Source: Coccinella septempunctata (lineage: Eukaryota; Arthropoda; Insecta; Coleoptera; Coccinellidae). From it: a DNA stretch of 64,000 nucleotides. Within the stretch, counting starts at the first letter, position 1, and every line of letters starts with the position of its first letter. The DNA lies in assembly GCF_907165205.1 (NCBI RefSeq), contig NC_058190.1:38738116-38802115 (forward strand), in the 5' to 3' direction. Positions 25,560 to 37,558 of the stretch are shown piece by piece. The position numbers were made by a program, and so were the translations under genes. A model generated the notes under the pieces. It had not been told where the DNA came from, did not search any database, and worked only from the letters and a program-made list of their open reading frames with translations.

Positions 25560-25865
25560 TGTTAATGAAATTACACATGTTGGAATTTTTTCAACCCTGA
25601 AGTATGCTCGAAAAGAGTTGAAATGGTAAACCTCTAAGATATTTTTTCTCGCAACTTTTTTGAATGATAATTGAAAAAAAAAACATGGCTGAAAAGCCCA
25701 ATTCATATACTAACTTCTTCATTTTTACAAGTTTTGTTGACAACTTAAGCATTTACGAGACTAAAATGTTGTGAGAAAAAATATCTTAGAGATTTACTAT
25801 TTCAAACCTTCCTGAGCATACTTTGGGTTGAAAAACACAAAACATGTGTAATATAATTGATAAAT
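25560..25865. mobile_element. Palindromic repeat element
   Basis: The left arm (ATTACACATGTTGG, AAGTATGCTCG, CTCTAAGATATTTTTTCTC) is mirrored by the right arm (GAGAAAAAATATCTTAGAG, GAGCATACTTTGG, ACATGTGTAAT). Arms about 100 bp, spacer about 100 bp. Outer boundaries uncertain. Confidence 0.6.
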
Positions 25866-28848
25866 GATATTTATCAAGTTTCTTTTCTTTAGATTAATAT
25901 TCAGGGAAAATAAAAAAGAAAAACAATTTTTTTTTGGTGTAACTTTTCCTGGGGGTTGTTCATCGAAAAAATTGTATACTTATCTACTTTAATTTTTCTT
26001 GAAGAATCACCCTTTTCATTTTTGTTATCATTCAGATACACCCGTTATACTATCCTATGGAACACCCTGTAGACTGTGGAGTAGATAACATACTTAATTC
26101 GAATAAATTTGAATGATAATAAACGAATAACATATAATCATACATGATGTCATAATTGCACTTGCATTATTGTTAATTTACATAGCATTCCGATGAATAA
26201 TAAGACTAATGATCAGATTATTCAATTTGGAAACTGATCTGTGATTTAAGAACCAAGGCTCTCATCAGGCTAGAATATTCGAAAGCTTTCAAAGAATCTG
26301 GATTAAGCTTTGTCCTCTTTGCCACTCGTTCTTTCTAACCTGAAAGAGTCATTTTTCCCAAATGTCTGTAACTTTTTGTCGAAAATGGTCTTCAATTAAA
26401 CAGTTGAAGTGTAGCAATACGTAGACTTGTCTGGAATTTCGTTAGGATCGTGTTACTACAAAATTGAAAAAATAATTGTTGAGGAAAAATTTTTTATCTC
26501 AGAAACTATTCGCCTGATGGAACTCAAAATTTGCACGAATTTTCAAGACGTGAATTTAATTTAATTTGAAAATATTGGGAAAATAATTTTTTGAGTAGAG
26601 GAGCCAGAATAACTTGTTATTTGGATGGTGGACTGACTGACCTGGTTATGAATTCTTAGTTTTTATACGATGTTTCGTATTTTTACTTGATGTACCTCAG
26701 TCCAAAAGAGCATATCCAAACTTGGTTCATAAAGCAAAATTATTTGTAATACAGAAAGAATTTTCTTCTGGGATAGTTAAGCTATTCACAATATTCATTC
26801 TAAACAATTCGAAACTAGTTTCAATACACCTTCACCACCCACATCAAAGCTTTCGACCTTGGTTCACTTCTTTCCGTTGGAAATACATAATCATTTCTGT
26901 TGAGATTATTGGATATAATCGTAAAAGATTACATTTCGAGTAACACGTGTGATAGACCTAACGAAAATAATTCTGGTTGTATTTTCTATTCGCAGAACAA
27001 TTCCAAGGTAAATAAACAAATAATAATTCATAAACCTAAACGAGTCGTAGATTAACCAGTTTTTTGTGGAACTGTCTGCAGAAGCTGCAGCGCAGGAATT
27101 CCTTCAAAAGTTGTACAGTGTGATTCTGGTAAAACCGAGGGTAAAACACAACACCCTTAAGAATTAGTCACACAATTGAAATTTTCAAAATCCTTCAGGC
27201 ATTTCCATTTCTGTTTTTCAATAGAGGCTGTGGGTCAAATGATACTAATTTAATTAAGTGTTTTTACACTTCTATATACAAGAAAATTAATTGAAGAAAG
27301 ATTTCGTTTTAATTAAGATAAATATTTTTGGTTATATTGGGCCCACATTGAACTGCTTGGAAAAAATGATTTTGTTGATATTTCATTCCACAAATCACAA
27401 CCCTTAAAATTAACCAACTAAAATCTCAGGATGTTGAATCAAACTTCGAGAACTCAGTGCAGTGTTTTAGGAGGAAAATCTGAAGAGCAGAATGAATAAT
27501 TTTATTGTCTGTTTCATTTGTTCTTAATAGGTATTTGGAACCGTTAATTGAAAAAGTTTTTGTGTGATTCTAGAGATCAAGTTTTGGAAATGGTGAAAAA
27601 AAGTGAAGAATAACTTTTCTTCATTTTGAACGTATCATTTGGTTTATACTTGAAAATACATATATAGAAATGGGTTACAAACTCATAATCTTTTCAATTC
27701 TTTGACAATCATTCTTTAAATTAGAATAGAAAGACAATAAATTGATGGGAAGAATTCTTGTCATATTGGTATGATAAAAATATTGTAGTGTTTTATCATT
27801 ATGCCCGTATGAATATTCCAACAAAACTAGCAATGATGCTAGATATGAAACTGGCGCATTCACCATTCTGTGACGACCAGAAGCATCGTCGTTTTGAAAT
27901 GAACATTTTTGCTTTAAATATTAGCGTCTCAAATTACTGTAACTCAGTTGACTCAGTTCTCAAACTTTAGTTTATGTTTTCCAACAGGAAGAGTTGCATC
28001 CAAGAACAGTCTAGATGTTTTTACTTGATTCTCGAGAAATACTGTTACGTTATCTTTATAATTATGTTAAAAAGAGGCAATCTAAATAATAATGTTCTGG
28101 ATTGTTAATATTCATATTCGAAAAACATAAGGCTAAAGAAATTTTTTACTAGAAAGCTGAAAAACATTCGTGTGGGTGGACAAAATTTTAGTAAATGATA
28201 AATATTAAAAAACACTTAAATCTATTTCCAAACAAATACATAACACTTATTTCAGCTGATGCGTATAGAAATGTATTCAAAAAAATTTCAATGAGAATAC
28301 GTATAATATGCCTGTTTTGGTTCGATTTTACGATGGTTCCAGATCGGTTCAAAACAATCGCACATTTATTTATTGAATGAGCTCGCGCATAGCTTTTTTT
28401 AACATTTCTGAGTGCGAACCAAAACAAAGCTATTATTACAAAAGCAACACAGGGTCATTCTTACCCAAAATTAACGGAGAACCATAAAACAAATCACAGT
28501 GGCATGTTGTAATTTATGACATAACAACAATGAAAATTAAGAACTTGAGAGTTCTAGGCTTTGTTTGTTGATTTTGTAGTATGTTAGTAGGTAAGGTATA
28601 ACTAGTCAATGATGATTTGAATTCACGTTGTTGAAAAAAATTCAAATTCTCTTTTTACGGCCCAACTCTGATTTTATGGTGAGCTTATGCAGAGTTACCA
28701 AGAACTAATACCTAAGAAAGGGACTCCTCTAATTGTGCACGTGTTTGCCATATGCCTATAAGATTGGTCCCTTTCTTAGGTATAAGTTGTTAGTAACTTT
28801 GCATAAACCATTAATTCGGAGTTGTGCCTTAAAAAAAAGAATTTGAAT

Positions 28849-28859
28849 ATTTTTCAATC
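28849..28859. repeat. Target-site duplication, copy 1
   Basis: ATTTTTCAATC, identical to 32122-32132 and flanking the retrotransposon on its 3' (tail) side. Confidence 0.85.
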
Positions 28860-31800
28860 TCTCTCTCTCTCTCTCTTCCTCAGCCATTCTTCATCCACTC
28901 CTGGATGTAGGCCTCCTTCAAATGACTCCATTCCGATCTGTCCTGTGCCACCCGATGCCATCCATTTCCCGCCCGAGCCTTAATGTCGTCTAACCATCTC
29001 CGTTGCGGTCTTCCAACACTGCGTTTTGTTTGTCTTGGTCGCCAGTGTGTAAGTTTATTTGTCCACCTGTTAGAATCTTGACGAGCCACGTGTCCAACCC
29101 ATTGCCACTTCAGATCTGCCACGCGCTGTATTATATCTACGACCTTTGTTCTTTGTCGTATTTCTTCGTTTCTCACCTTATCTCTCAGACTCAATCCAAG
29201 CATCGCACGTTCCATAGCTCTCTGCATTACCCTTAATTTATTTGTAGATTTTTTTGTCAATGCCATTGTTTCAAGGCCGTATGTCGCCACTGGCAGTACA
29301 CAGGCATCAAAAACTCTTTTTTTCAGGTTTATGGGGATGTTGTTGTTCTTGAATATGTATTTTAGTTTTCCAAAAGCCATCCATGTCAGTCTTATTCGCC
29401 TGCTCAACTCCGCTGTCTGATTCTCTCTACCCAATCTTATTGCATGTCCAAGATAGATATATTCTGTCACATTTTCCAGTTTTGTAGAATGAAAATAGAT
29501 GTCTTCCTCGATGTTACTCATTATCTTGGTCTTCGAGATGTTCATTCTTAAGCCAATCTTTTCCGCAGCGGCCGCCAGTTCTTTTAGCATATTTACCAGT
29601 TCGTGGGCATTACTGCTAATCAGGACAATATCATCCGCAAATCGGAGATGGTTCAGGTACGATCCATCGATGTTGATACCTTTCGTTTCCCAGTGTAACG
29701 ATTTGAAGATGTTCTCCAGAGCGAGGGTGAATAATTTTGGAGATATGGTATCGCCCTGACGTACACCCCTATTCAATCGGATTTTATGTGTTTTCCATTC
29801 TTCATTTATCTTGACGTGAAAGGTTGCATTTTCGTATATATATTTCAACAGATTCGTGTATCGAGAATCTATCCTAGCGTCGGCCATTGCTTCCACAAAT
29901 GCCCATGTTTCGATAGAGTCGAATGCCTTGTGGAAATCTATGAATGCCAAGTGTAAAGGAACGTTGTATTCTGACGTTTTCTCTATAAGTGTTCTTATAC
30001 TTTGAAGATGGTCCACTGTCCCAAAGCCTCTACGAAATCCTGCTTGCTCCACTGGTTGGTATGAGTCAAATTTATGGGTAAGTCTGTTCGTAATTATTTT
30101 AGTGAAGAGTTTATATAGGTGAGAGAGAAGGCTGATAGGGCGATAATTCTCTAATTTGAACTTATCTCCTTTCTTAAAGAGCAGAATAACTTCTGCATTC
30201 TTCCAAGCTTCTGGAATTCTACCCTCCTCCAAGCATTTGTTCAAAAGGATCCGCAACGATTGTTCTATGACGTCTCCTCCCTCCCTTAGCATTTCACTAG
30301 TGATCTTGTCTTCTCCACTGCATTTTCCATTTTTCATTTGCTTAAGAGCGGCTCTTATTTCTTCTCTTGTTATCTCAGGGATGTCTTCGGATCCCACATT
30401 GCACACGACGGATTCTGTAGTTCTTGGGCTAGGTCTGGTAGAAGTATAAAGACGTGTGTAAAAATCTGTTATGTGTTCAGTAATACTGTTGCTGTCTGAC
30501 ACCACATTTCCACTCTGATCTTTCATCTGCGATATTCTGTGTCTACCCGTGGAAAGTTTCGATCTTAAGACTTTCATATTCGCATTGTCTTCAATTGCAT
30601 CTTCGATTATTCTGGTGTTATAGTTGCGAATGTCTTTTCTGACCTGTTTTTGGATCTTCCTATTTAGTTCTCCATAGCCTGATGCATCTCTTGGGGTTCT
30701 TTTTCTCTCTTCGATCAGTTTGAGCGTATCTGGCTGTATTTTAGGGTTGTTTTTTGTTTTTGCTCTCATGCATACTTTTTTGGTAGCGGTGTATACATCA
30801 GTGGTCACCTTGTGATTTAGGTCATTGATGTTCATTTTTTCTAAATCACTAGTTGATTCAAGTTTTTTCTCTAGTTCTCTCTGATAATCGCCTTTACTTA
30901 GTTGTAGTTCTTTAGAGGTTGGGAATCTGCAGGCATGGATAAGCTTGTTTCTTTCTATCTTCAGCCTGAAGCTAAGGGAAGCTCTTACCAATCTGTGATC
31001 GCTGTTCGTATCAAACTGGTTCAGAACCGAAACATCTGTGCAAATTTTTCTGTTGTTCGTTAATATGAAATCAATCTCATTTTTTGTTATTCCGTCTGGA
31101 CTTTTCCAAGTCCATTTTCTCTGCTTGGGTTTTTTAAAAAACGTATTCAAACAATATAAGCGTTCTTTGTTTAAGTAGTCTATCAGAGATTCTCCTCTAT
31201 CGTTCCTAGTACCAAGGCCAAAGTTCCCAATATAGTGAGAATCAGTTGAACACCTCTGGCCGATTTTTGCATTGAAGTCACCACTTATTATTTTGAAGTG
31301 TGTTTTTCGTGACTCCATGGCCTTAGAGATATCTTCAAGAAATGTTTCCATCTCTACTTCGTCTGCCTGGCTTGTCGGGGCGTATCCGTGGATGAATTGA
31401 ATGCTGTATCTCTTATTCAGTTTAAGTATCATGTAGACCACCCTGTCTGAGATCGAATTCATTTCGGTTATCAGGTGTCTCAGTCTTTTATTTACCAGAA
31501 AAGCTACTCCTCCCTGCCCAGGCTCGGCAGAATTTCTCTGATACAACAAGTGACCTGTGTTCAGAACTGTGGCTTTCTCTTCCGGAAGGCGGGTTTCACA
31601 TAATCCCAGAATGTCCCACTTTATGTGCTCAAGTTCTTTTTCTAATCTAGCGAGGTGTTCCGTACTTCTCATCGTTCTTATATTATATGTGGCAACATAG
31701 ATCTTTGTTGTTTTCGCTTCTTGTTTTCTTCTAGGATCTATCGAATTTTTGCCTCCCCCAGAATCCGAATTGAGGCAGACTGATTTGTAATCAGTGTGAG

Positions 31801-32121
31801 ATTTCGTGCTATCGGCACTACTCACCTGGGGTATTTTCTTTGAATTCGACATTTCGGTATAGAAATTGTATGAAGGGTTTTTGGCATATAAAACGCCTCG
31901 CTTGCCGAGCGTGTTGGCGAGTGTGGTTTTCAGCCGCCCAATCTGGGTCAGACGCTGTTTGTAGCCGCTCAATTTGAAAACAGACACTACGGTGCTAGTT
32001 TTGGTCCACCCCGAGTATTTGATTTCCTCGGCACCCACCATATCTGGTAGGCATTCCCCTATCCGCCACCTGGGGAGGCGCCCGATGGAGGACTAGCAAC
32101 CCCACACGGGTTGCTAGTTGC
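28860..32121 (-). mobile_element. Full-length RTE-like non-LTR retrotransposon
   Basis: 3262-bp element, minus strand, bounded by the 11-bp duplication ATTTTTCAATC at 28849-28859 and 32122-32132. In element sense it begins with a short leader (about 80 bp) rich in G and C, carries one long ORF, and ends right after the stop in a (GA)n microsatellite tail (plus-strand CT repeat 28860-28875). A microsatellite instead of poly(A) tail is typical of RTE-clade elements. Perfect duplication and open frame point to recent insertion. Confidence 0.85.
28880..32041 (-). CDS. RTE-like endonuclease / reverse transcriptase polyprotein, intact
   Basis: Uninterrupted 1053-aa protein of the retrotransposon. 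APE-type endonuclease, residues about 113-356: TYNIRTM (118), GLCETRL (146), GDFNAKIG (254), NEIDFILTN (321) and SDHRLV (347) supply the expected Asn, Glu, Asp/Asn, Asp and His. Reverse transcriptase, about 560-830: KNGKCSGEDKI, ENYRPISLLS (631), QAGFRRGFGT (666), IDFHKAFDS with catalytic Asp (701), RGVRQGDTISP (758) and FADD (801-804) with the two catalytic Asps. The C-terminal region ends with GRPQRRWLDDIKARAG and a W...A.DR..W pattern. The first ATG gives a roughly 110-residue N-terminal extension of unknown role. No disabling change is visible, so it may encode active enzyme. Clade assignment (RTE) is from memory of family style; a CR1- or L2-like alternative is less likely. Confidence 0.9.
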   Translation of the reverse strand: MVGAEEIKYSGWTKTSTVVSVFKLSGYKQRLTQIGRLKTTLANTLGKRGVLYAKNPSYNFYTEMSNSKKIPQVSSADSTKSHTDYKSVCLNSDSGGGKNSIDPRRKQEAKTTKIYVATYNIRTMRSTEHLARLEKELEHIKWDILGLCETRLPEEKATVLNTGHLLYQRNSAEPGQGGVAFLVNKRLRHLITEMNSISDRVVYMILKLNKRYSIQFIHGYAPTSQADEVEMETFLEDISKAMESRKTHFKIISGDFNAKIGQRCSTDSHYIGNFGLGTRNDRGESLIDYLNKERLYCLNTFFKKPKQRKWTWKSPDGITKNEIDFILTNNRKICTDVSVLNQFDTNSDHRLVRASLSFRLKIERNKLIHACRFPTSKELQLSKGDYQRELEKKLESTSDLEKMNINDLNHKVTTDVYTATKKVCMRAKTKNNPKIQPDTLKLIEERKRTPRDASGYGELNRKIQKQVRKDIRNYNTRIIEDAIEDNANMKVLRSKLSTGRHRISQMKDQSGNVVSDSNSITEHITDFYTRLYTSTRPSPRTTESVVCNVGSEDIPEITREEIRAALKQMKNGKCSGEDKITSEMLREGGDVIEQSLRILLNKCLEEGRIPEAWKNAEVILLFKKGDKFKLENYRPISLLSHLYKLFTKIITNRLTHKFDSYQPVEQAGFRRGFGTVDHLQSIRTLIEKTSEYNVPLHLAFIDFHKAFDSIETWAFVEAMADARIDSRYTNLLKYIYENATFHVKINEEWKTHKIRLNRGVRQGDTISPKLFTLALENIFKSLHWETKGINIDGSYLNHLRFADDIVLISSNAHELVNMLKELAAAAEKIGLRMNISKTKIMSNIEEDIYFHSTKLENVTEYIYLGHAIRLGRENQTAELSRRIRLTWMAFGKLKYIFKNNNIPINLKKRVFDACVLPVATYGLETMALTKKSTNKLRVMQRAMERAMLGLSLRDKVRNEEIRQRTKVVDIIQRVADLKWQWVGHVARQDSNRWTNKLTHWRPRQTKRSVGRPQRRWLDDIKARAGNGWHRVAQDRSEWSHLKEAYIQEWMKNG

Positions 32122-32132
32122 ATTTTTCAATC
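32122..32132. repeat. Target-site duplication, copy 2
   Basis: ATTTTTCAATC, identical to 28849-28859 and flanking the retrotransposon on its 5' side. Confidence 0.85.
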
Positions 32133-33090
32133 ACGTGAATCCAAATCATCATGCTACCGTTGACTAATTAAACCTTACCTACTAACATACTACAAAATCA
32201 ACAAAGCAAAGAACTCCCAAGTTGTTAATTTTCATTGTTGTTATGTCATAAATAACAACATGCCAGTATGATTTGTTTTAACGCCTTTTTGATTCGTCAC
32301 TACGACGAATTGAGTTCATTGTACTCAACTACAAGTCCAGAATAGAAAGAATTTTCCCGAAACTTTGGGAGCAACGTTAAACTTTCGATCCTGTTCACTC
32401 AACAAATTAGTAAATTACATTAGTAATGTTATTCCAAACTGCCAATCAGCTTTGGGACTCCAATAATTCCACATGGCTAAATTTTCGAGTTGAACAATAT
32501 TGCAAATGTAATCTGAGGTCTGTTGGGAAATAACACAAATTATCCAGTTCAACCCACTCAGTCTTTCGGTATACAAACAGAACTAATTCTACATGAACTA
32601 TTACGATTATTTGCTTTTCAATTTGACACATACATTTGATAAATTACGACATGACAAGACTCTAACATACAGTTGGTTCCACTCCAGCACGTCGGAGGTT
32701 GCTGAGTTTTATAAATTACTGTTTTAAGTAGCTTTAACCTTTGGATTTCCTCGTGCTGTTCTCAGTATGAATGACTAAGACGTAAGAGAGACACCGTAGA
32801 TAAACTGTTGATGATCAGAAACAACTCTATTAACATAACATTGATTCGAATAATCACTTCATTTTTGTTCAGTTTTTCAGAATGAGTGATTGAAGCCACT
32901 TTTCACGATTGCTTTAACTATAAAAATGTAAATAATGAGATTATTGATATTGATACCTGCATGTAATTTCTATAATATTTTTGTCTGAGAAAAACAGGCT
33001 GTAAAAGAAATTTCATATCTGAAAACTCTCACGAAGACCATCGAAGTTTTCGATTCAGTAATAGTAATATTCAATGGCAAAAGCTATCGC

Positions 33091-33475
33091 TATACAGGGT
33101 GGGCAAAATTCGTTACTACTGAGGGGATATCAAGAACCATAGCAGCTAGAAGAAAACAGATAACACATTCTCTAGGTCTTTTTTCATGACTAATTTAAAT
33201 CTGAAAACAGAATCGGCCTATCATTTTTAGATTTCGAGTTATAAACAAAAATTGAGATTTTGACGATTCTGAAAAGTTCTCATTACTTTTTTGTCTTTGA
33301 AGTTACAGATCTGAAACTTGAACGAAATTGTCAAACTCGTATCGTAGAAGGCTGCGGTTTTCACCATTCTTCATTTCTCCGAAAATGAGCTCGGAAATGT
33401 GTCATTCGTTTTCTTCTAGCTGCTATAGTTCTCGAGATCCTCCCAGTGGACAACGAATTTTGCCCACCCTGTACA
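33091..33475. mobile_element. CAGGGTG-ended MITE, family A copy 2
   Basis: 385 bp, TATACAGGGTGGGCAAAATT at left and AATTTTGCCCACCCTGTACA at right, with inner inverted blocks (CTACTGAGGGGAT... / ...ATCCTCCCAGTGG). Same family as 4630-5102. A further CAGGGTGTTTCATAAAC end abuts it at 33473, suggesting an adjacent or nested insertion. Confidence 0.8.
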
Positions 33476-34837
33476 GGGTGTTTCATAAACATTGCGAACA
33501 AATTCAGGATATTGTTCTCTGAGTTATTTGAGTCAGAAAAGTCCTTTAGACCTTCGCCTGGAAATGCTTCGTTTCCACTATACAGGGCGTTGAATGTATT
33601 CCACCGATATTATCGAAACGCCTGAGGTTTGGTAAAAATGGGTACCTCATTCAAGTTATTGATTCCACGTTAAATACCTTGTCTTGTTCTTATTGTGTTA
33701 TTTATTTGGAATTCCTGTAAGACCCTCCAAGAAGTTAAAATTGAGGAATATTAAATATTTTGAGTTTCTTCAAATTTTAGAGCGATATTTACTGATTTTA
33801 TCCCATTTTTTTACATTTTCTTCAGCGCTCCTCCTATAACATTACTCCATTTTGTGCTTGGACTAACAAATGAATAAGTTGGTCCATAAATCATGACGTA
33901 TCCCAAAAAAATTAATTGGCCCATTTGTACAGCAAAACATCTAGGAGGCAAGAACCAGCTGAAATAATTCATTCTCGAAAAACATCGCGTCTAAATAACA
34001 TGCAAATCGTAATCGTGTTATAAAGAAAAATAGGGAAGATCCTTGGGAATATGGTAATATGCACAAAATATTCAACATGATTTCTATGGAGATCACTGGA
34101 GGCAGTTATTTCACATTTAGCTCACGAATGAGTTTATCGTGATGAATATTTCAATGTATTTATTTATTGGATAGTAATGTCGACTGGTTAGATTGAAGGC
34201 GTGGGTTTGGGGTGATATATATGAAAATTATTCAGATAAAGGACATTGAAAGTACGCTTCTGGATCGTTGGTTGAATTATCATGTGAGATGTGATAAAAT
34301 TTTCAGGACATATAAAAAGCTACTCTGAAAAATATTCTTCCCGTAAAAAGCATTACGCTCAGTGATAGGTACTAGAAATGTTATGCCGAATGAAAATATG
34401 GAAAAAATTCCGAATTATGAGTTTTCAACATAAGTAAATACAGGATGTAAATGAATACTTTGAAAAAATTTAAAAATTGATTCCTTATCTAAAAAAAGGG
34501 TGTGGGTCTTTCATATAACCCTTGTTCAGATGCGTCGCTCTGAAGATGGCACCTGACAACTAATTCTCATAATAATGAAAATATCAGAATTTTTTTAATG
34601 CCTTTTCGATCCCATAAAATGTCTGCTTAATTTCATTTTTTCTTTCTAGTTTTCTGGTATCAAATAAAAGAATTCAAACACTGCTTTTTATATACCTTTT
34701 TAAGGGGACTGTATCTATAGTTTCCAAACAGGGGCTGCTGAAAGATTTATATGAGACCCCCAATTTTTCTGACAAGGCATGATCCTTTTTGCAACTAATT
34801 ATTTACACCCTGTATATTATACATTATTGTAGATTTC

Positions 34838-35540
34838 TGCAGGGTGACTCTTCGAGTCGTACAAATATTTCAACAGTAGATTCTTGAGGTCCAAAGAAAC
34901 ACTTTTTACCCATACCATTTTTTCCGATTCTGTCCTGATGAAAAGATATAGCCATTTTAAGTTTTCATGATGAGCTGTGCCACCCCTGGAAAAACAAAAT
35001 AACCTTCAGGATAACTAGCTAAATTTGTGACTACTACACATCTGTGGATCTTTCAAACAGAGTTGTATTCAGCCAAAATACGCAATTTTTCAAAAATCAC
35101 AGATAGTTTTTAATTTTTGAACATCAAATTACTCGAAAACGGCGCATTATACGAGAAAATATGAAGAATATTTTTTTTTACAAAACGTTCAAATATTCAT
35201 TAGATAGCCTCCAACTTTGTTTCATGAGTTGGTTCTTTGAATTTTTGGTATATTTATGGTAGGTACGTAATGGTCATAATGAGAAAACTGGAAGACGTGG
35301 GTGATATCTTGTGTTCGAAAAAGATTCATCTAATAAATGAAAAACTGTATTCCGAAATTCATTTCATTCGATAAAACCGTTTGTGAGATAGAACTAAAAA
35401 TTTTTTTTTAAGGTTTTTCAACAACCTGTATCTTTTAAACCGAGCCGATTCGGAAAAAATGGTAAAGAAAAAAAGTGTTTCTTTTAACCTCAAAAATCCA
35501 CTGCTGAAATATTTGTACGAGTCAAAGACTCACCCTGTAC
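34838..35540. mobile_element. CAGGGTG-ended MITE, family B copy 2
   Basis: Left TGCAGGGTGACTCTTCGAGT, right GTCAAAGACTCACCCTGTAC. Arms contain CAACAGTAGATTCTTGAGG and its near-inverse. About 700 bp, interior shared with copy 1 at 18798. Non-coding. Confidence 0.75.
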
Positions 35541-36510
35541 ATTAATGGATGTTAAGTATATGCATTAATTTTTGAACATATCAAATACCAAAATTGGTCG
35601 TTTTGAGGAATCAAATTTGACATTGGACTTGGTTAGATTTCATGAGAATGCTGATCCACATAAGATGGATTTCCAGTTGAATGAGCTCCTGAGGAAAAGA
35701 AATCAACACTACTCCTGATCGCATCGCCTGAGATTAATGAATTATGTATTAGTTCCATCTCGGAATCGGATAATCGAATACGGAAAATATAAAATTCATG
35801 TTGCAGGCCCGTCTTGAAACTGAGCAAATTCGTGTTGAATTGAAATAGGTCCTAGTTTGAACCGAATTTAAAACTTTATCCAGCAAATTTTATAGACTGA
35901 ACCGAAAGCTCTCGACTTAAACAGTGTGAGGAATAAATTGTGTAAATCAAACAGTGTTGTGAATATTGTCGGAAAGGTGGATTAGCACAGTTTATAGTTA
36001 TTTTCACTCTTTCCACGTATGTGCATCAATAACTAATGCTTGCCAATTTCTCTGCATGTTTTCTACCAAATTATTGAGAAAATCCTTGTTAAGTTGTTGC
36101 CACAACATTGGCAACAACTCTCGAAGGTGTTAGAGCATTTTCGGCTGTAGTCTGTACTCTGTAGGCATCAAGGACACTTTGTAATTGGTCCCAAGAGTGC
36201 TCGATTGTATTGAGTTCAGCGGATCTTGGAGGTCATGCAAGATAAGGAATACCCTTTTAACACTAGTCAGCTCGTAACAATGTGGCAGTGCACTATCATC
36301 GAGAAAGATTTTAGGGCCAATAGTTGCTTCAAATTTTGCCAATTTTGGTTCTGCACCATTGATAACTTCATCCAAATAAGTATAAGGGTTCAGTATTTAT
36401 AAGTAAGTTCTGCCATAGAAACAAATCCTCGAAAAGCATAATGGTGTTTCGAAAAAGATGTATTTCTTGAAAAGAGTGGGTTTTTTTCGTATGAGTGAAC
36501 GTGTCCATTC

Positions 36511-37385
36511 TACAGGGTGGCCATTTGAAAACGAAACAGACGAGATTACAGACGAAATACATTTTTTCGATAGAAATGCTCGGACAGGTCGATTTCTGTT
36601 TCGAGGGGGAAACTTAAGATGTAGGTTACGGACGCATAGCGCTTCAACCCTTGCTACTACAACCCTCACCCCCAATTTTTGAATAGGGAAGATGGGGTGA
36701 GTGATACCTCATTTGAAAGGTATTTTTATACTGATTTCAGCATAGTAATTGTTTTTTCATTTTATGCATTAGTTCTCGAAATATTCTTAACTAAGTATTT
36801 GGAAATGAAGATGGTGTTTTCTTGGCACTTGTAGTGTTTTTTTGTGAAAAATCGACATTTTGAGCTTCAAAACAACCATGACTGTGGCTTCCTTCCTCCA
36901 ATCCACTGACATAGAAATCTTTAATCAAGATATCGAACAAACAAAGCGTATTGCGAAGGAGCTCAATCTTGCTGAAACCCAATCTAAATTATAATATCTT
37001 CAATATAATTTGCAGTATTTCCAATAACATGCTCAAAATGTCAATTTTTCACAAAAAAACACTACAAGTGCCATGAAAACACCACTTCATTTTCAAATAC
37101 TTCGTTAACAATATTTCGAGAACTAATGCATAAAATGAAAAAACAATTACTATGCTGAAATCAGTATAAAAATACCTTTCAAATGAGGTATCACTCACCC
37201 CATCTTCCCTATTCAAAAATTGGGGGTGAGGGTTGTAGTAGCAAGGGTTGAAGCGCTATGCGTCCGTAACCTACATCTTAAGTTGTCCCCCTCGAAACAG
37301 AAATCGACCTGTCCGAGCATTTCTATCGAAAAAATTTATTTCGTCTGTAATCCCGTCTGTTTCGTTTTCAAATGGCCACCCTGTA
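36511..37385. mobile_element. CAGGGTG-ended palindromic MITE, family C, 355-bp arms
   Basis: Element TA|CAGGGTGGCCATTTG ... CAAATGGCCACCCTG|TA. Left arm 36511-36865 and right arm 37031-37385 are each 355 bp and nearly identical inverted copies, around a 165-bp unique loop. Placed 170 bp upstream of the transporter start exon. Non-coding; transcribed through, it would form a very long hairpin. Confidence 0.85.
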
Positions 37386-37558
37386 TATTAGGTACTCGTC
37401 GACTACCAGAAAGACCGTCATATCTGTCCTCATCAGTAAAGAGTACATAGTGCAAACGAACCAAGTTCGCTGTTTGATTTCTTGTCATCTGCAACGAATT
37501 GCTTTGTTTTCTAGTGTTTTTTCAAAGGGATAATTCCTAATGTCACTTTTTTTTTCAG

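Larger units (their letters stand above)
28487..32284. mobile_element. Palindromic MITE split by a retrotransposon insertion
   Basis: Sequence at 28487-28640 (AACAAATCACAGTGGCATG, CATAACAACAATGAAAATTA, GTAGTATGTTAGTAGGTAAG) reappears inverted at 32133-32284. Inside, 28640-28715 (ACGGCCCAACTCTGATTTTA, CCTAAGAAAGGGAC) is inverted at 28768-28850 (GTCCCTTTCTTAGG, CGGAGTTGTGCCTT). With the retrotransposon 28860-32121 and one duplication copy removed, the flanks join into one continuous palindrome of about 525 bp with a loop near 28716-28767. A fragment (GAGTTTATGCAGAGTTACTA) related to its arm occurs at 54159. Confidence 0.75.
15739..37558 (+). other. Probable first intron of the transporter gene, repeat-filled
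   Basis: About 21.8 kb without a recognisable host exon. It holds the elements listed separately at 16585, 16910, 18798, 20866, 23195, 24505, 25560, 28487/28860, 33091, 34838 and 36511, and solo CACCCTGTA-type ends near 17379, 20437, 26062 and 34806. The remaining stretches are AT-rich and show nothing I can name. Interpretation as an intron depends on the inferred 5' exon. Confidence 0.4.
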
